DNA from: Candidatus Nitrospira nitrosa | GTDB lineage: Bacteria; Nitrospirota; Nitrospiria; Nitrospirales; Nitrospiraceae | DNA length: 64,000 nucleotides | NCBI RefSeq assembly: GCF_001458735.1 | Contig: NZ_CZQA01000001.1 | Location: 496,001-560,000 of the forward strand | Direction of reading: 5' to 3' | Shown here: one piece after another, positions 43,705 to 52,663 of the stretch | Layout of the letters: the number at the start of each line of letters is the position of its first letter | How positions within the stretch are numbered: position 1 is the first letter of the stretch | The notes under the pieces: generated by a model | The model's input: only the letters and a program-made list of their open reading frames with translations | Database searches by the model: none | What the model was told of the DNA's origin: nothing | Position numbers and translations under genes: made by a program

Positions 43705-44151
43705 ATCGCGGCTCCTTCAGTCAGATGAGCCTAATCGTTCGTTGACAGCATCCGGCTATGCAGCCGTGTCATCTAGAAAAGAAGTGTAGCAGAGAGCCTT
43801 CGGGAATCCAACATGAACCAGGCTCAACCACTGTGGCAACATGGACACACGCGCCCACTATGAGTCATGAACTTGCTGGCAAATGACAAACCGTTTGGCT
43901 GTCTGAATTTCTCATCGCATCCATTGCGCTGTTGTATTTTGATTCATATTGAGAGCCGATTCAGCTTTCGCTTCTCTCCCCACGAACAAATCCGATTTCA
44001 AGTTGACTCCCATTCTGACCTCATGTTATTCGCATAGGTGAATCCTTGGTTCTTGGAGGTTGATCCCCTCATCACTCTTTTCACACGAGAGGGAGTCTCT
44101 ATTTAGACAGAATCCAACGTCCACCTCTTATCCGGACCACGCGTTCTTGCC
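43705..44151. other. Intergenic region
   Basis: No gene or clear regulatory motif is seen in this 447-bp stretch. Confidence 0.4.
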
Positions 44152-45378
44152 ATGGATCAATTTGGACAGGCTCGACAATTAGCATTGGCTGTGTTTCTGA
44201 TGGGAGTCGTCAATGCCGGCTGTGCCACAGCCAGCCTCGCAGACGGCGACAAACCCCAGGAGCATCTCTCAAACTCCGTCCCCTTCGAAACGCAACTCGA
44301 TACCACCTCAACAATGGCCCAAGCCCAAACTGACGAGCCCCCACCCACCCAACCAGCAACCGAAGAGGTCATCCCAGCACAGCCACAGAGCGATCTCCCG
44401 CCAGCCGTTCAGCCACAAGAGCCTGAAGCACCACCTGCTCAGGCCACAGATACGGCCCCGGCGGTTCAGCCACCGGTGGACAGTCCGCCGATAGACAGCC
44501 AGCCGACCGCTCAACCAGCAATTGCAGAACCGGCGCCCGTTCGCGTTGACGTCAACCCATCCATCGAGATCACAGGCCGAGTCTGGCGAGCCAAACCGGG
44601 AATCGTCTTTTTGAAAACGCCGATCGGGCTCATGTCGCTCAGTTCAAAGACCACGCTCAAAACGCTCCCCGCTTCCCAAGAAGTGTCCTTCCTGGTCCAC
44701 GACGAGTATATCGTCATTGATATTGTACGGCGGACTGATGGGACCTTCGTTCACCGCTACCTCACCGGACCGTTTAGGCGAGACAGCGGAGACAATACAA
44801 AGTTACTCCTGTGGACGCCGAATAGTGGGCTGAAAGCGTTCCACATGGGAACCTACGAGTCTGCGCTCACGGCCCCCAAAAACAGCGATTCTGTGACGGT
44901 GGAAGTGGACGGAACCGGTAACGTCATCGGTGTGCATGACCTCCAGTTCGATCTTCAGATCGGGCAGATCGCCCCCCCGGGAAGTAAGGCGCAGCTGTTA
45001 CTGACCGGAACGATCGCTAAAATGAAGTCGAATTTTATCTTCTTCAAGACGCCCATCGGCATCGTCAACGTCAACACCAAGATCGGCATCAAGAACGCCA
45101 AGATCGGGCAGACCATGACCTTGCATATGCATAACGACTCCGTCGTGGCGGATCTTGCAGCCGCCAACGATACGGCTCTGATCCGCCGTTTCGTGACAGG
45201 ACCATTGGACTTCACGGCTCCGGATCATGCCCAGGTTCGACTCTGGACGCCTGAAGGAGAACAGACCTACTCCGTCGGAGTCAGCAAATCCGACCTGAAC
45301 GGGGCGCGAGAAGGAATCCCCATTACCGTGGAGCTCAACGGCCAAGGCGAGGTCGTTGAACTGTATCGCGTGAAGTAG
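44152..45378 (+). CDS. Lipoprotein with proline-rich linker and duplicated domain
   Basis: The 408-aa precursor has a lipobox-like end to its signal sequence (ALAVFLMGVVNAGCAT). Residues about 55-130 are a Pro/Gln/Ala-rich linker (PPPTQPATEEVIPAQPQSDL) likely to span periplasm or peptidoglycan. The rest is two copies of one domain: one starts GRVWRAKPGIVFLKTPIGLM near 141, the other GTIAKMKSNFIFFKTPIGIV near 286. Each ends in a GPFRR or GPLDF and LWTP segment. No known family. It precedes the sigma/anti-sigma genes by 75 bp on the same strand. Confidence 0.65.
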   Translation: MDQFGQARQLALAVFLMGVVNAGCATASLADGDKPQEHLSNSVPFETQLDTTSTMAQAQTDEPPPTQPATEEVIPAQPQSDLPPAVQPQEPEAPPAQATDTAPAVQPPVDSPPIDSQPTAQPAIAEPAPVRVDVNPSIEITGRVWRAKPGIVFLKTPIGLMSLSSKTTLKTLPASQEVSFLVHDEYIVIDIVRRTDGTFVHRYLTGPFRRDSGDNTKLLLWTPNSGLKAFHMGTYESALTAPKNSDSVTVEVDGTGNVIGVHDLQFDLQIGQIAPPGSKAQLLLTGTIAKMKSNFIFFKTPIGIVNVNTKIGIKNAKIGQTMTLHMHNDSVVADLAAANDTALIRRFVTGPLDFTAPDHAQVRLWTPEGEQTYSVGVSKSDLNGAREGIPITVELNGQGEVVELYRVK

Positions 45379-45452
45379 GCCGACTCCTCTCCTGTCCATC
45401 CCCACCCTTCGTCTTGACTCTCTTTTCAATCCACCCGTAGACTGCGCGACAT

Positions 45453-46082
45453 ATGAATACATCTCTCATGACCCGTCGCCGGCCAGAAAAATCCTCAGCT
45501 CGGACCCAATCGGCGAAGGATTTTGATACGCTATACAGAGATCATGTGGATCTTATGCATCGTTTCGCTCACCGCTTGTGTGGTGAGGCGGAAGCGGCCA
45601 AGGATTTGGTTCAGGAGACCTTTTTGAATGCCTATCGAGGCCTCGACCGGTTCCGTGGCGATGCGCAGATTTCGACGTGGCTGTACACGATCGCCTCGCG
45701 CGTCTGCCTCCGCATGCGGCGAAAACGGAAGGGCGCTCCTGAGCGAGAGTTGTCCCTTGAGGAATTCATCCCCACATCCGACGGTGAGTTTCGGTTACAG
45801 ATTCCGATCGATGGCCTGAGCCCCGAAGCCGCACTCCACAATAAGCAGTTACGAGAGGCGCTCGACCGCGCGATCAATCAGCTGCCGAAAAAGTATAAGA
45901 TGGTCTTGGTGCTTCGCGATATGGAAGGCCTCAGCGCCAAGGAGGTTGGAACCATCATGGGATTGAATGAACGAGCCGTGAAATCACGTCTCCATCGAGC
46001 GCGGTTGTTTGTACGCCGTCAGCTCAGTGCACGAGGACTTGGGGAACCGCTCAGTGACCATGAGCACCACGAGATGAGGTAG
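45453..46082 (+). CDS. ECF RNA polymerase sigma factor
   Basis: The 209-aa protein has sigma region 2 (FDTLYRDHVDLMHRFAHRLC, DLVQETFLNAYRGLDRFRGD, STWLYTIASRVCLRMRRKRK) and region 4 (INQLPKKYKMVLVLRDMEGL, SAKEVGTIMGLNERAVKSRL). It directs transcription of an envelope- or stress-related regulon. No ribosome binding site precedes the ATG. It is followed by its zinc-finger anti-sigma factor 16 bp later. Confidence 0.95.
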   Translation: MNTSLMTRRRPEKSSARTQSAKDFDTLYRDHVDLMHRFAHRLCGEAEAAKDLVQETFLNAYRGLDRFRGDAQISTWLYTIASRVCLRMRRKRKGAPERELSLEEFIPTSDGEFRLQIPIDGLSPEAALHNKQLREALDRAINQLPKKYKMVLVLRDMEGLSAKEVGTIMGLNERAVKSRLHRARLFVRRQLSARGLGEPLSDHEHHEMR

Positions 46083-46098
46083 CGGAAGGACTGTTCAG

Positions 46099-46404
46099 AT
46101 GGCACCACGTCGAACTTCGACACGACCACGACGATCGGCATCCACGCAACGAAAACAGGCTCATGGGAAAGCCCACTGCCTGCGTATCCTGCGCCAGTTG
46201 TCCGCCTATATCGACGACGAGCTCTCCGGAGATATTTGCGAGGAAATTCGCCGACATCTGGGCGCATGTCCGAATTGCGAAACCTTTGTGACATCGCTGC
46301 GCCAAACCGTGTCACTCTGTCGCCATAGTCCTCCGCCGACATTATCGGCAGCAAGCCGAGCGATGATACGGAAAAAGATCCTGGGGACCACACACACTCG
46401 CTAA
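46099..46404 (+). CDS. Zinc-finger (ZAS/zf-HC2) anti-sigma factor
   Basis: The 101-aa protein has the ZAS motif: CLRILRQLSAYIDDELSGDI followed by HLGACPNC, the H-x3-C-x2-C zinc site. Such proteins bind sigma factors and can release them on thiol oxidation. It has no membrane helix, so it is soluble. It lies 16 bp after the ECF sigma gene with AAGGA upstream and presumably inhibits it. Confidence 0.9.
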   Translation: MAPRRTSTRPRRSASTQRKQAHGKAHCLRILRQLSAYIDDELSGDICEEIRRHLGACPNCETFVTSLRQTVSLCRHSPPPTLSAASRAMIRKKILGTTHTR

Positions 46405-46431
46405 CCTCCAACAGCCTGAGCAATACTGATC

Positions 46432-48138
46432 ATGACCAAGACCTATTTTCGTGGATTACTCCTCCTCTCCGGACTCTTGACGGCTGTTGAATTGAACGTA
46501 CCGGAGACGGCAAGCGCCGCGTCGAAAGCGCCCCGCACCACGGCAAAACACAAGGCCGTCCAGACCACCGCCATCGACACCGCCTTGCGCTATGCCACAG
46601 CACTTGCCAACGGCGACAAGATCGGGGCTGGGCAACTCGACTTTGCCTGCCAGTACAATTTGGTCACCGCTCCGGCAACAACAGCAAAATCCGCCGTTGC
46701 AAAGGAGCCTTCCTACGACGAATGCTGGAGAGTGATGACGGCAGGACATGGTCCTTTCCTGAATCGGTCGGATATCGGAATGGATGTCCTCTGGCCCAGT
46801 TCAGGTCCTCTCGTGTTTTATGGGGATACACTAGCCGGCGCACAAGCCTCGGCCTTTGTCATGGATGTGCTTGGAACCTCCCCTCCAGGCACCGGCCTTG
46901 ATCTGTCCGTCACCGGAAGCCGCGCTATTCCAAGCGGATCCTTCCGGCTGAAACCGAATGGGACGGTGTTTGGAGTACCCGCGACACTGGTCGACCTAAC
47001 CGTTCACTACCACGACCCGCTCACATCTCCGATTGCGTACGGGCCGGGCACCGTTCACTGGACCAGCACCATCAAGCGCGAACGCCGCGCCATCAAATCC
47101 ATTACCACGCAATGGGTCGTGCTCAGCGGACTCCGGTCACATGGGTTTCCACGCGACACAGCCGTGGTGCATCTTCTCGTAGACACAAAGGCTGAGCCTC
47201 CAAGCACGGTCCCCGAACGCATCCCGTTCATCACCGAGCGAAGCCGCGCCCTTGCCGACTCCATCATCTGGTGGAGCCCGAACGATCAACCGGGCACATT
47301 GACTGCGGCGGCGGCCCGCGCTGCCTCGTTCCCCGAGCTGCGTGACCGCGTCGCCCTCCTCAATCGCATTCTCCTCATTGACCCACAACAGACGGAAGCC
47401 CTCACCGTCTTAGCCAAGAATCTCTATGCGGCTCTGCTGCAGGACGCGACCCGAAGCCACAAGCTCCTCGTCAAGGATCCCGCACTCGCCCAAATGCTCA
47501 ACGAGTTTTATTGGACGATCGCCGCCGCGTCGGACCGCCTTGATCTCTCGTTGGGGATGGAAGTCGGTGGGTTTTCGCAACCGACTTCTGCAGATCTGCT
47601 GTACCGGCTATTGCCGGCACTGCAAACTCTCGCACGCACCCATCCTGAGCAGTTGGAGAACCGATTTCGGCTTGGGATGGCCTATCGTTGGAACAACGAT
47701 CAGGTGCCGATGATTGAAACATTCGAAGCCTTGGCCAATGAGATTCCGTCCGACCGACAGACTCCCAAGGCTGAAGCCCTGCTACAACTGGCCTGGTCCC
47801 GCATCAACAAAGTGGCCTGGAATCGGATCTTGCATGACCAGGACAGTATCCGCGCCTATGACGCTGCGAAGGCGTCGCTGGAACTCGCGGAACGGCCGCT
47901 CGACAAGTTTCTCGCCGAATACGCCATGGCCTACAGCATGATCTTCCTGCCGAACTATGGAGATAAAGAACAGATGCTCCACCATCTGACCGAGGCCAAA
48001 CGCTGGTTCGATGAGATCCCCGGAAAGGACGACGAAGTCTGGCAGTATTTTCTCCACAGAGAATTGCTGAAGGCCGTACTCGACGCCGATCCGATGTTTC
48101 AATCCATCCTGGCAGCCACTGAAAAGCCCTCGCATTAA
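46432..48138 (+). CDS. Exported 568-aa protein with helical repeat C-terminus
   Basis: An N-terminal signal peptide (LLLLSGLLTAVELNVPETAS) is followed by a region of about 250 residues with CQYN and ECW cysteines (SYDECWRVMTAGHGPFLNRS) and a beta-like part. The C-terminal 270 residues are helical and TPR-like (ENRFRLGMAYRWNNDQVPMI, LLQLAWSRINKVAW, AEYAMAYSMIFLPNYG). It follows the anti-sigma gene by 27 bp and is probably part of that operon. Two decayed copies of its 3' end lie at 56371-56460 and 57813-58034. Function unknown; likely periplasmic. Confidence 0.6.
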   Translation: MTKTYFRGLLLLSGLLTAVELNVPETASAASKAPRTTAKHKAVQTTAIDTALRYATALANGDKIGAGQLDFACQYNLVTAPATTAKSAVAKEPSYDECWRVMTAGHGPFLNRSDIGMDVLWPSSGPLVFYGDTLAGAQASAFVMDVLGTSPPGTGLDLSVTGSRAIPSGSFRLKPNGTVFGVPATLVDLTVHYHDPLTSPIAYGPGTVHWTSTIKRERRAIKSITTQWVVLSGLRSHGFPRDTAVVHLLVDTKAEPPSTVPERIPFITERSRALADSIIWWSPNDQPGTLTAAAARAASFPELRDRVALLNRILLIDPQQTEALTVLAKNLYAALLQDATRSHKLLVKDPALAQMLNEFYWTIAAASDRLDLSLGMEVGGFSQPTSADLLYRLLPALQTLARTHPEQLENRFRLGMAYRWNNDQVPMIETFEALANEIPSDRQTPKAEALLQLAWSRINKVAWNRILHDQDSIRAYDAAKASLELAERPLDKFLAEYAMAYSMIFLPNYGDKEQMLHHLTEAKRWFDEIPGKDDEVWQYFLHRELLKAVLDADPMFQSILAATEKPSH

Positions 48139-48453
48139 TCTCTTCATCGCCGCTGAATGATATGCACAGCGGTCGGTCAGATCTCTCCACGCTGAACGCC
48201 TCTCGTTTGGAGAGAATAGCCCCGATAGTGGGTTCTCGTGCAAGGAGCGGTCATCCATCATTCCGCTCCTCTATTCCGTTGACGTGAGAGCCTAATCGCG
48301 TATTGACCGAACAAGGGACATAGATGAATTGGTTGACCTCACCAGGTATAGTAGCCAGAAATTTCGAGACTGAAAAATTCAACGGCGGCTGGCGACTGAT
48401 TGTAGCGGCTCGCTGCTAACTCGACCTATTGGAGAACACAGCATTCCAGAGCC
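48139..48453. other. Intergenic region
   Basis: No gene is seen. It should hold the promoter of the double-HTH regulator. Confidence 0.4.
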
Positions 48454-49704
48454 ATGAACGCCAAGGATTGGGTGGGGCTCATTGAAGAAGTGTATCGGCT
48501 TGAAGAGGACGACGACAGCTGGCTGAACCGTCTACTGGAACACGCCGCTCCTCTATCGAAGCGAGGATTCTGGCCCACCATCGGCACCTATCGCTATACC
48601 CCAAGCAACCTAGAGCTTGAACGGTCGGCCGCACTGGGGCCGACGCACGCACGCGACATTCTTGCAGCCAGTATGCAGGTGCACACTCCGGCGGTCAGCC
48701 ACTTTTTCCGCAGCGGGCCGGCCGTGACATCACTCAGCGAAGCGCTGTACACACGTGAGCCAGATCTTGCGGCGGTTGTTCAGCAGATTACGAACGGTGT
48801 GGTCCTCGATAAGATCGCAATCAAGGGGCTGACAGGCCAAGGCAGCGCGCTCATCCTGTGTTGGTTGTTTTCAGAACGAATCGTACCGACCGTGCAGGAG
48901 CGCCACCGTTGGCAATGTGTGGCGAGCCATCTGGGTGCCGGACTCCGGCTGCGCGAGTTCGCACAGACGTTGGATCTCGACTCTCCGTCCGTGGAGGCCA
49001 TTTTCGATGGATCCGGAAAACTCCACGAAGCCCGTAAGGGCGCGGAACGTCCGTCCGCACGTGTATCATTGCGTAAGTCTGTCCGCCGCCTTGAACAGCT
49101 CAGAACCCATCACGGCCGGCGTGACCCGGATCAGGCGTTAGCGGCCTGGGAGGGACTCGTCCATGGTCGCTGGTCGCTCGTTGATCACTTTGATTCCGAT
49201 GGACGCCGCTTTGTCCTTGCAATCAAGAATGATCCCCGGTTTCCCGATCCGCGTGGCCTTACCCCGCGCGAACGCCAAGTTGCCGAATTCATCGGTCAAG
49301 GGCACAGCTGCAAGGAGATCAGTTATATGCTGGGGATCTCAGCGTCCGCCGTGACGAACTGCACGACGCGCGCAGTTCGCAAACTGGGTTTATCATCGCT
49401 CACAGAGCTCGCGGCATTTTTTTCACCGAACGGACCACGAGCCACGCTGGCGGAATATGGAGTGCATGAGAATACATTGCTGATCGGCACCTATCCGTTC
49501 CTTCCTGCCGGTCAGGTTGCGAACCTTACTGACGCCGAACGAGAAGTACTTGCCGCGTTGTTGATGGGCTCCACGAACCGTCACATTGCACAGCGCCGTA
49601 ACTGCAGCGAACATACCGTGGCGAATCAGGTGCAGTCCATTTTTCGCAAAGTCGGTGTGCATTCGCGGAGCGAGCTGCCTGTACGATTGCAACGCGACGC
49701 GTGA
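48454..49704 (+). CDS. Transcriptional regulator with two LuxR-type HTH domains
   Basis: The 416-aa protein has an N-terminal region of about 260 residues with no recognised domain. Two LuxR-type helix-turn-helix domains follow. The first, at about 268-325, reads LTPRERQVAEFIGQGHSCKE and ISYMLGISASAVTNCTTRAV. The second, at about 357-414, reads LTDAEREVLAALLMGSTNRH and IAQRRNCSEHTVANQVQSIF. Two such domains in one chain are rare, since LuxR proteins normally bind DNA as dimers. It faces the DsbA/peptidase operon from 550 bp upstream and is the obvious candidate regulator, by position only. Confidence 0.8.
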   Translation: MNAKDWVGLIEEVYRLEEDDDSWLNRLLEHAAPLSKRGFWPTIGTYRYTPSNLELERSAALGPTHARDILAASMQVHTPAVSHFFRSGPAVTSLSEALYTREPDLAAVVQQITNGVVLDKIAIKGLTGQGSALILCWLFSERIVPTVQERHRWQCVASHLGAGLRLREFAQTLDLDSPSVEAIFDGSGKLHEARKGAERPSARVSLRKSVRRLEQLRTHHGRRDPDQALAAWEGLVHGRWSLVDHFDSDGRRFVLAIKNDPRFPDPRGLTPRERQVAEFIGQGHSCKEISYMLGISASAVTNCTTRAVRKLGLSSLTELAAFFSPNGPRATLAEYGVHENTLLIGTYPFLPAGQVANLTDAEREVLAALLMGSTNRHIAQRRNCSEHTVANQVQSIFRKVGVHSRSELPVRLQRDA

Positions 49705-50255
49705 GACCAGCCCAGCACCTTGAATCTGCTTATAGGCTGTACGTGTAAAATTAACTATAGCGTCTCCTCACGTCTCCTTCTATTCTCGCCACCATGACAG
49801 CCGCGACAGATCCCGTGGCCTTTCCTGTTACATCTAGGGAAGAACTGATTACTGCATGGAAGGAGAGATCTACTCCTGAACCGACTATGGGAAACCATGG
49901 TATTCAGACGGCGCAATAGAAACTACGAGCCTGTGCCACACGCTCCAGCCACGGAAGCGAGCTTCATTGGGCTAATTCTGATCATGACGGAGCCTGACCT
50001 ATCGGAAGTGTATTCTTCATTCTTCGACAGCCTATCGCGTATCTAAATAGATACACGACTGTATCTCATAGGACGGGCATCATCGTGATCGCATGTTCCA
50101 ACTCAAGGAGACATGGGCCGTTTTCATAGTGCAACTTGAGGAATACTTTTTGCTGATTCGGCCTACAGCGGAGCGATTCCTGAATTGATCGCTTTGAAAA
50201 CACGTGAGACAAAGCATGTGGTCAATGATCACCCACTATCGAGGAGGTGCTTGTG
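49705..50255. other. Intergenic region ahead of the DsbA/peptidase operon
   Basis: No gene is seen in 551 bp. It contains the palindrome at 50039-50054. The AGGAGG site at 50242-50247 belongs to the DsbA-like gene. Confidence 0.5.
50039..50054. promoter_or_regulatory. Palindrome upstream of the DsbA/peptidase operon
   Basis: GTATCTAAATAGATAC has perfect 7-bp arms, and GTATCT recurs at 50061-50066. It lies about 200 bp before the DsbA start and could bind a dimeric regulator. Confidence 0.4.
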
Positions 50256-51089
50256 ATGACACCAATCCGGAGAACATTCTCATTCTTGTCTTTCAGTCTA
50301 GTCATATCACTCGGAAGTCTCGTCGGTAATACCGAAGAGATGTGGGCTCAGCCCTCTGATCTGCAGTCAGCGTCTACCACTATCAAAGCTCAGGTTGAAG
50401 AGACGTTACGGGAACATCCTGACCTGATCCTTCGTGCATTGGAACATGATCCTGTAGTTCTCGCTGATCTCGTGGAACGTGGAACCGAGATTCGAAAAAC
50501 GAAGGTTGAAGAATCCCGATGGCGGGCCGAGCTGGCAAATCCCAAAGTTCCTCACGTGGCGACTGATCGGCCGATGCGAGGGACCCGCCAAGCGCCCGTG
50601 ACGATCGTTGAATATAGCGATTTCGAATGCCCGTACTGCAGAGCGGTGTCGCCCGCCATACAGGACGTGCTTTCTACATATGCGGACCAGGTTCGTTTCG
50701 TCTACAAGCACAACCCGTTGAGCTTTCACGCCACGGCTGAACCAGCCGCACGATATTTTGAGGCGATCTCGCTACAGAACGAAGAGGAGGCTTGGCGATT
50801 CCATGACCTCATGTTCCAGCAGCAACGGAACTTGTCTCGCGGCGTCGAAGCCGTGCAGGAAATTGCCGCAACACTGGATGTCGACCATGCGCAGCTCGAA
50901 CGCGATTTACAGAGCGACGCAGTGGCGCAACGTATCGCAGCTGATCGAGCGGAAGCTGAACGGTTCGGCTTCGACGGCACACCCGCGTTTCTCATTAACG
51001 GCATCTCATTGATCGGCAACCATCCGAAACGAGATTTCGACCGTATTATCGGCAACCTGCTGCAGAAACCACAGGCAATGGCACACTGA
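50256..51089 (+). CDS. DsbA-family thiol oxidoreductase
   Basis: The 277-aa precursor has a signal peptide (TFSFLSFSLVISLGSLVG) and a helical N-terminal extension (QVEETLREHPDLILRALEHD). Its thioredoxin-fold domain has the active site ECPYCRAVSP (C125, C128) and the cis-proline box FDGTPAFLINGISL. The long helical prefix and CPYC resemble the Com1/ScsC-like subgroup of DsbA proteins. ATG 50256 is preceded by AGGAGG. It is 57 bp upstream of the first cysteine-rich peptidase and is well placed to form or correct its disulfides. Confidence 0.88.
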   Translation: MTPIRRTFSFLSFSLVISLGSLVGNTEEMWAQPSDLQSASTTIKAQVEETLREHPDLILRALEHDPVVLADLVERGTEIRKTKVEESRWRAELANPKVPHVATDRPMRGTRQAPVTIVEYSDFECPYCRAVSPAIQDVLSTYADQVRFVYKHNPLSFHATAEPAARYFEAISLQNEEEAWRFHDLMFQQQRNLSRGVEAVQEIAATLDVDHAQLERDLQSDAVAQRIAADRAEAERFGFDGTPAFLINGISLIGNHPKRDFDRIIGNLLQKPQAMAH

Positions 51090-51146
51090 GGAGTGAAGGT
51101 GACGCGGATTGGCTATAAGGCAAGCTGCGATGGAAAGGAACTCGCA

Positions 51147-52625
51147 ATGAAGATCATATCCATTGTTCTCTTGCTCGCATTAACTTCAGGCTTCGCATCG
51201 GCAGCGGACAATTTTGACGAGTTTCGCCTCAACCTACATTTCGTGAACGGGACGAAAGACACAAGCAATGAAGACTTGGAAGTTCGTCGTATCCGATCGT
51301 GGATTGAAGAAGCGGAGAGGCAATATGCGACGAAACCGCGGCTAACAATCACCTATACCATTGAGCGGAAGACCACCGTGGCCGGCCGAAACCTCTCCAG
51401 TCTTGCCTTTAACGGAATGGCAGAGTTCAACAAATTCATGGATGAACACTTTGACAATCAAGCCAGGACGGAAACGGAGGGACATCTCACCTTGCTTGTG
51501 GGTAACACATTGTGCTGGAACGACCTACTCGGCAAACAGAAGTGTTGGGGTGGCTGGGCAAACTTTCCACATGACGTCAACCCCTTCAACCGCAAGAAGG
51601 GGATTTGGCTGAGCGAGGGTAGCGATAAATATCTCTTAACGCATGAACTGGGACACTTCTTCAGCCTCAAACATACTTTCGAGCCCTATATTGGCTTCAA
51701 CAAGCAATGCAACAAGGATTTTGCCAACAAGAATGTCTTCAATCCCGACTTAGGCCATTGCAATTCGTGTAATGGAAGGATCGCCGTACGTGATCGTAGC
51801 AACGGTAATCAGTACTACGCCTGTGAGGGTGGAGTGTCGAACATCATGGACTATTGCTCAAGTCTGATCTCGGATGAGACGGGAGAGTTTACTGTAACAG
51901 GCACCGAAACCTTGAACACCTGTCAGCAAGAACGTGCGGCCAACCAACGACAACAGTTCATGACTAAAGACGGCAAGGTTGACTATGTAAAACTCGCCGG
52001 CTTACGCGGTGAAGGGCAGTGCGAAGCTGACACCGACTGCGAGGATGGAGAGTTCTGCACCGCAGGGATCCTGAATCTCAGCAGAAATGTCTGCAAGCCT
52101 AAGTTGGACCGCGGGACGCTGTGCACCACCAAGCGGCAATGTGCGTCTGACCGTTGTAGCTGGGGTGTATGTGCCGATCCGGACGAATGCCGAGCCGACG
52201 CCGACTGCGGATCGGGCAATTACTGCGGCGACCCGATTTCTGGTAAACGCACCTGCAAAGACAAGTTGAGCGACGGTTCTGTCTGCACCAAGGATCAACA
52301 ATGCCAGGCAGGCCGATGCAAGACAGGATTCTGTTCTGCATCAGCTTCCGCATCAATGGGCGAATCCTGTCGCTTTGACGACGAATGCCGAGAGGGGAAG
52401 TGCACCGCACCGGTCGGTGGACTCACCAAGGGCACCTGCGTCTGTAAGAAAGACTCAGACTGTGGCTCGGGGAAATGGTGTGATGGCGGAGTTGATGCCA
52501 AAGCGAATGTCTGCAGGGCAAAACTTGATAAAGGAGAGAAATGTGGAGCACTCGGCACCTTCGGCAATGATCATAAATGCAAGTCTGGCGAATGTTCCGG
52601 CGCACCGAAGTACGAATGCAAGTAG
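51147..52625 (+). CDS. Exported M43-like metallopeptidase with Cys-rich repeats
   Basis: The 492-aa precursor starts MKIISIVLLLALTSGFASA (signal peptide; AAAGGAA before ATG 51147). The catalytic domain has LLTHELGHFFSLKHTF (HExxHxxxxxH, H166) and a Met-turn-like SNIMDYCSS near 232, as in pappalysin-type M43 zinc peptidases, though the usual Gly after the second His is Ser. Residues about 290-492 are cysteine-rich repeats of the form CxxDxDCxxGxxC (CEADTDCEDGEFC, CRADADCGSGNYC, CKKDSDCGSGKWC). The protein ends in GNDHKCKSGECSGAPKYECK, a tail shared with the next two proteins. Confidence 0.8.
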   Translation: MKIISIVLLLALTSGFASAADNFDEFRLNLHFVNGTKDTSNEDLEVRRIRSWIEEAERQYATKPRLTITYTIERKTTVAGRNLSSLAFNGMAEFNKFMDEHFDNQARTETEGHLTLLVGNTLCWNDLLGKQKCWGGWANFPHDVNPFNRKKGIWLSEGSDKYLLTHELGHFFSLKHTFEPYIGFNKQCNKDFANKNVFNPDLGHCNSCNGRIAVRDRSNGNQYYACEGGVSNIMDYCSSLISDETGEFTVTGTETLNTCQQERAANQRQQFMTKDGKVDYVKLAGLRGEGQCEADTDCEDGEFCTAGILNLSRNVCKPKLDRGTLCTTKRQCASDRCSWGVCADPDECRADADCGSGNYCGDPISGKRTCKDKLSDGSVCTKDQQCQAGRCKTGFCSASASASMGESCRFDDECREGKCTAPVGGLTKGTCVCKKDSDCGSGKWCDGGVDAKANVCRAKLDKGEKCGALGTFGNDHKCKSGECSGAPKYECK

Positions 52626-52663
52626 TGCTTGCTTGAACGAGGAACACGAATAGGGGGTGGCTC

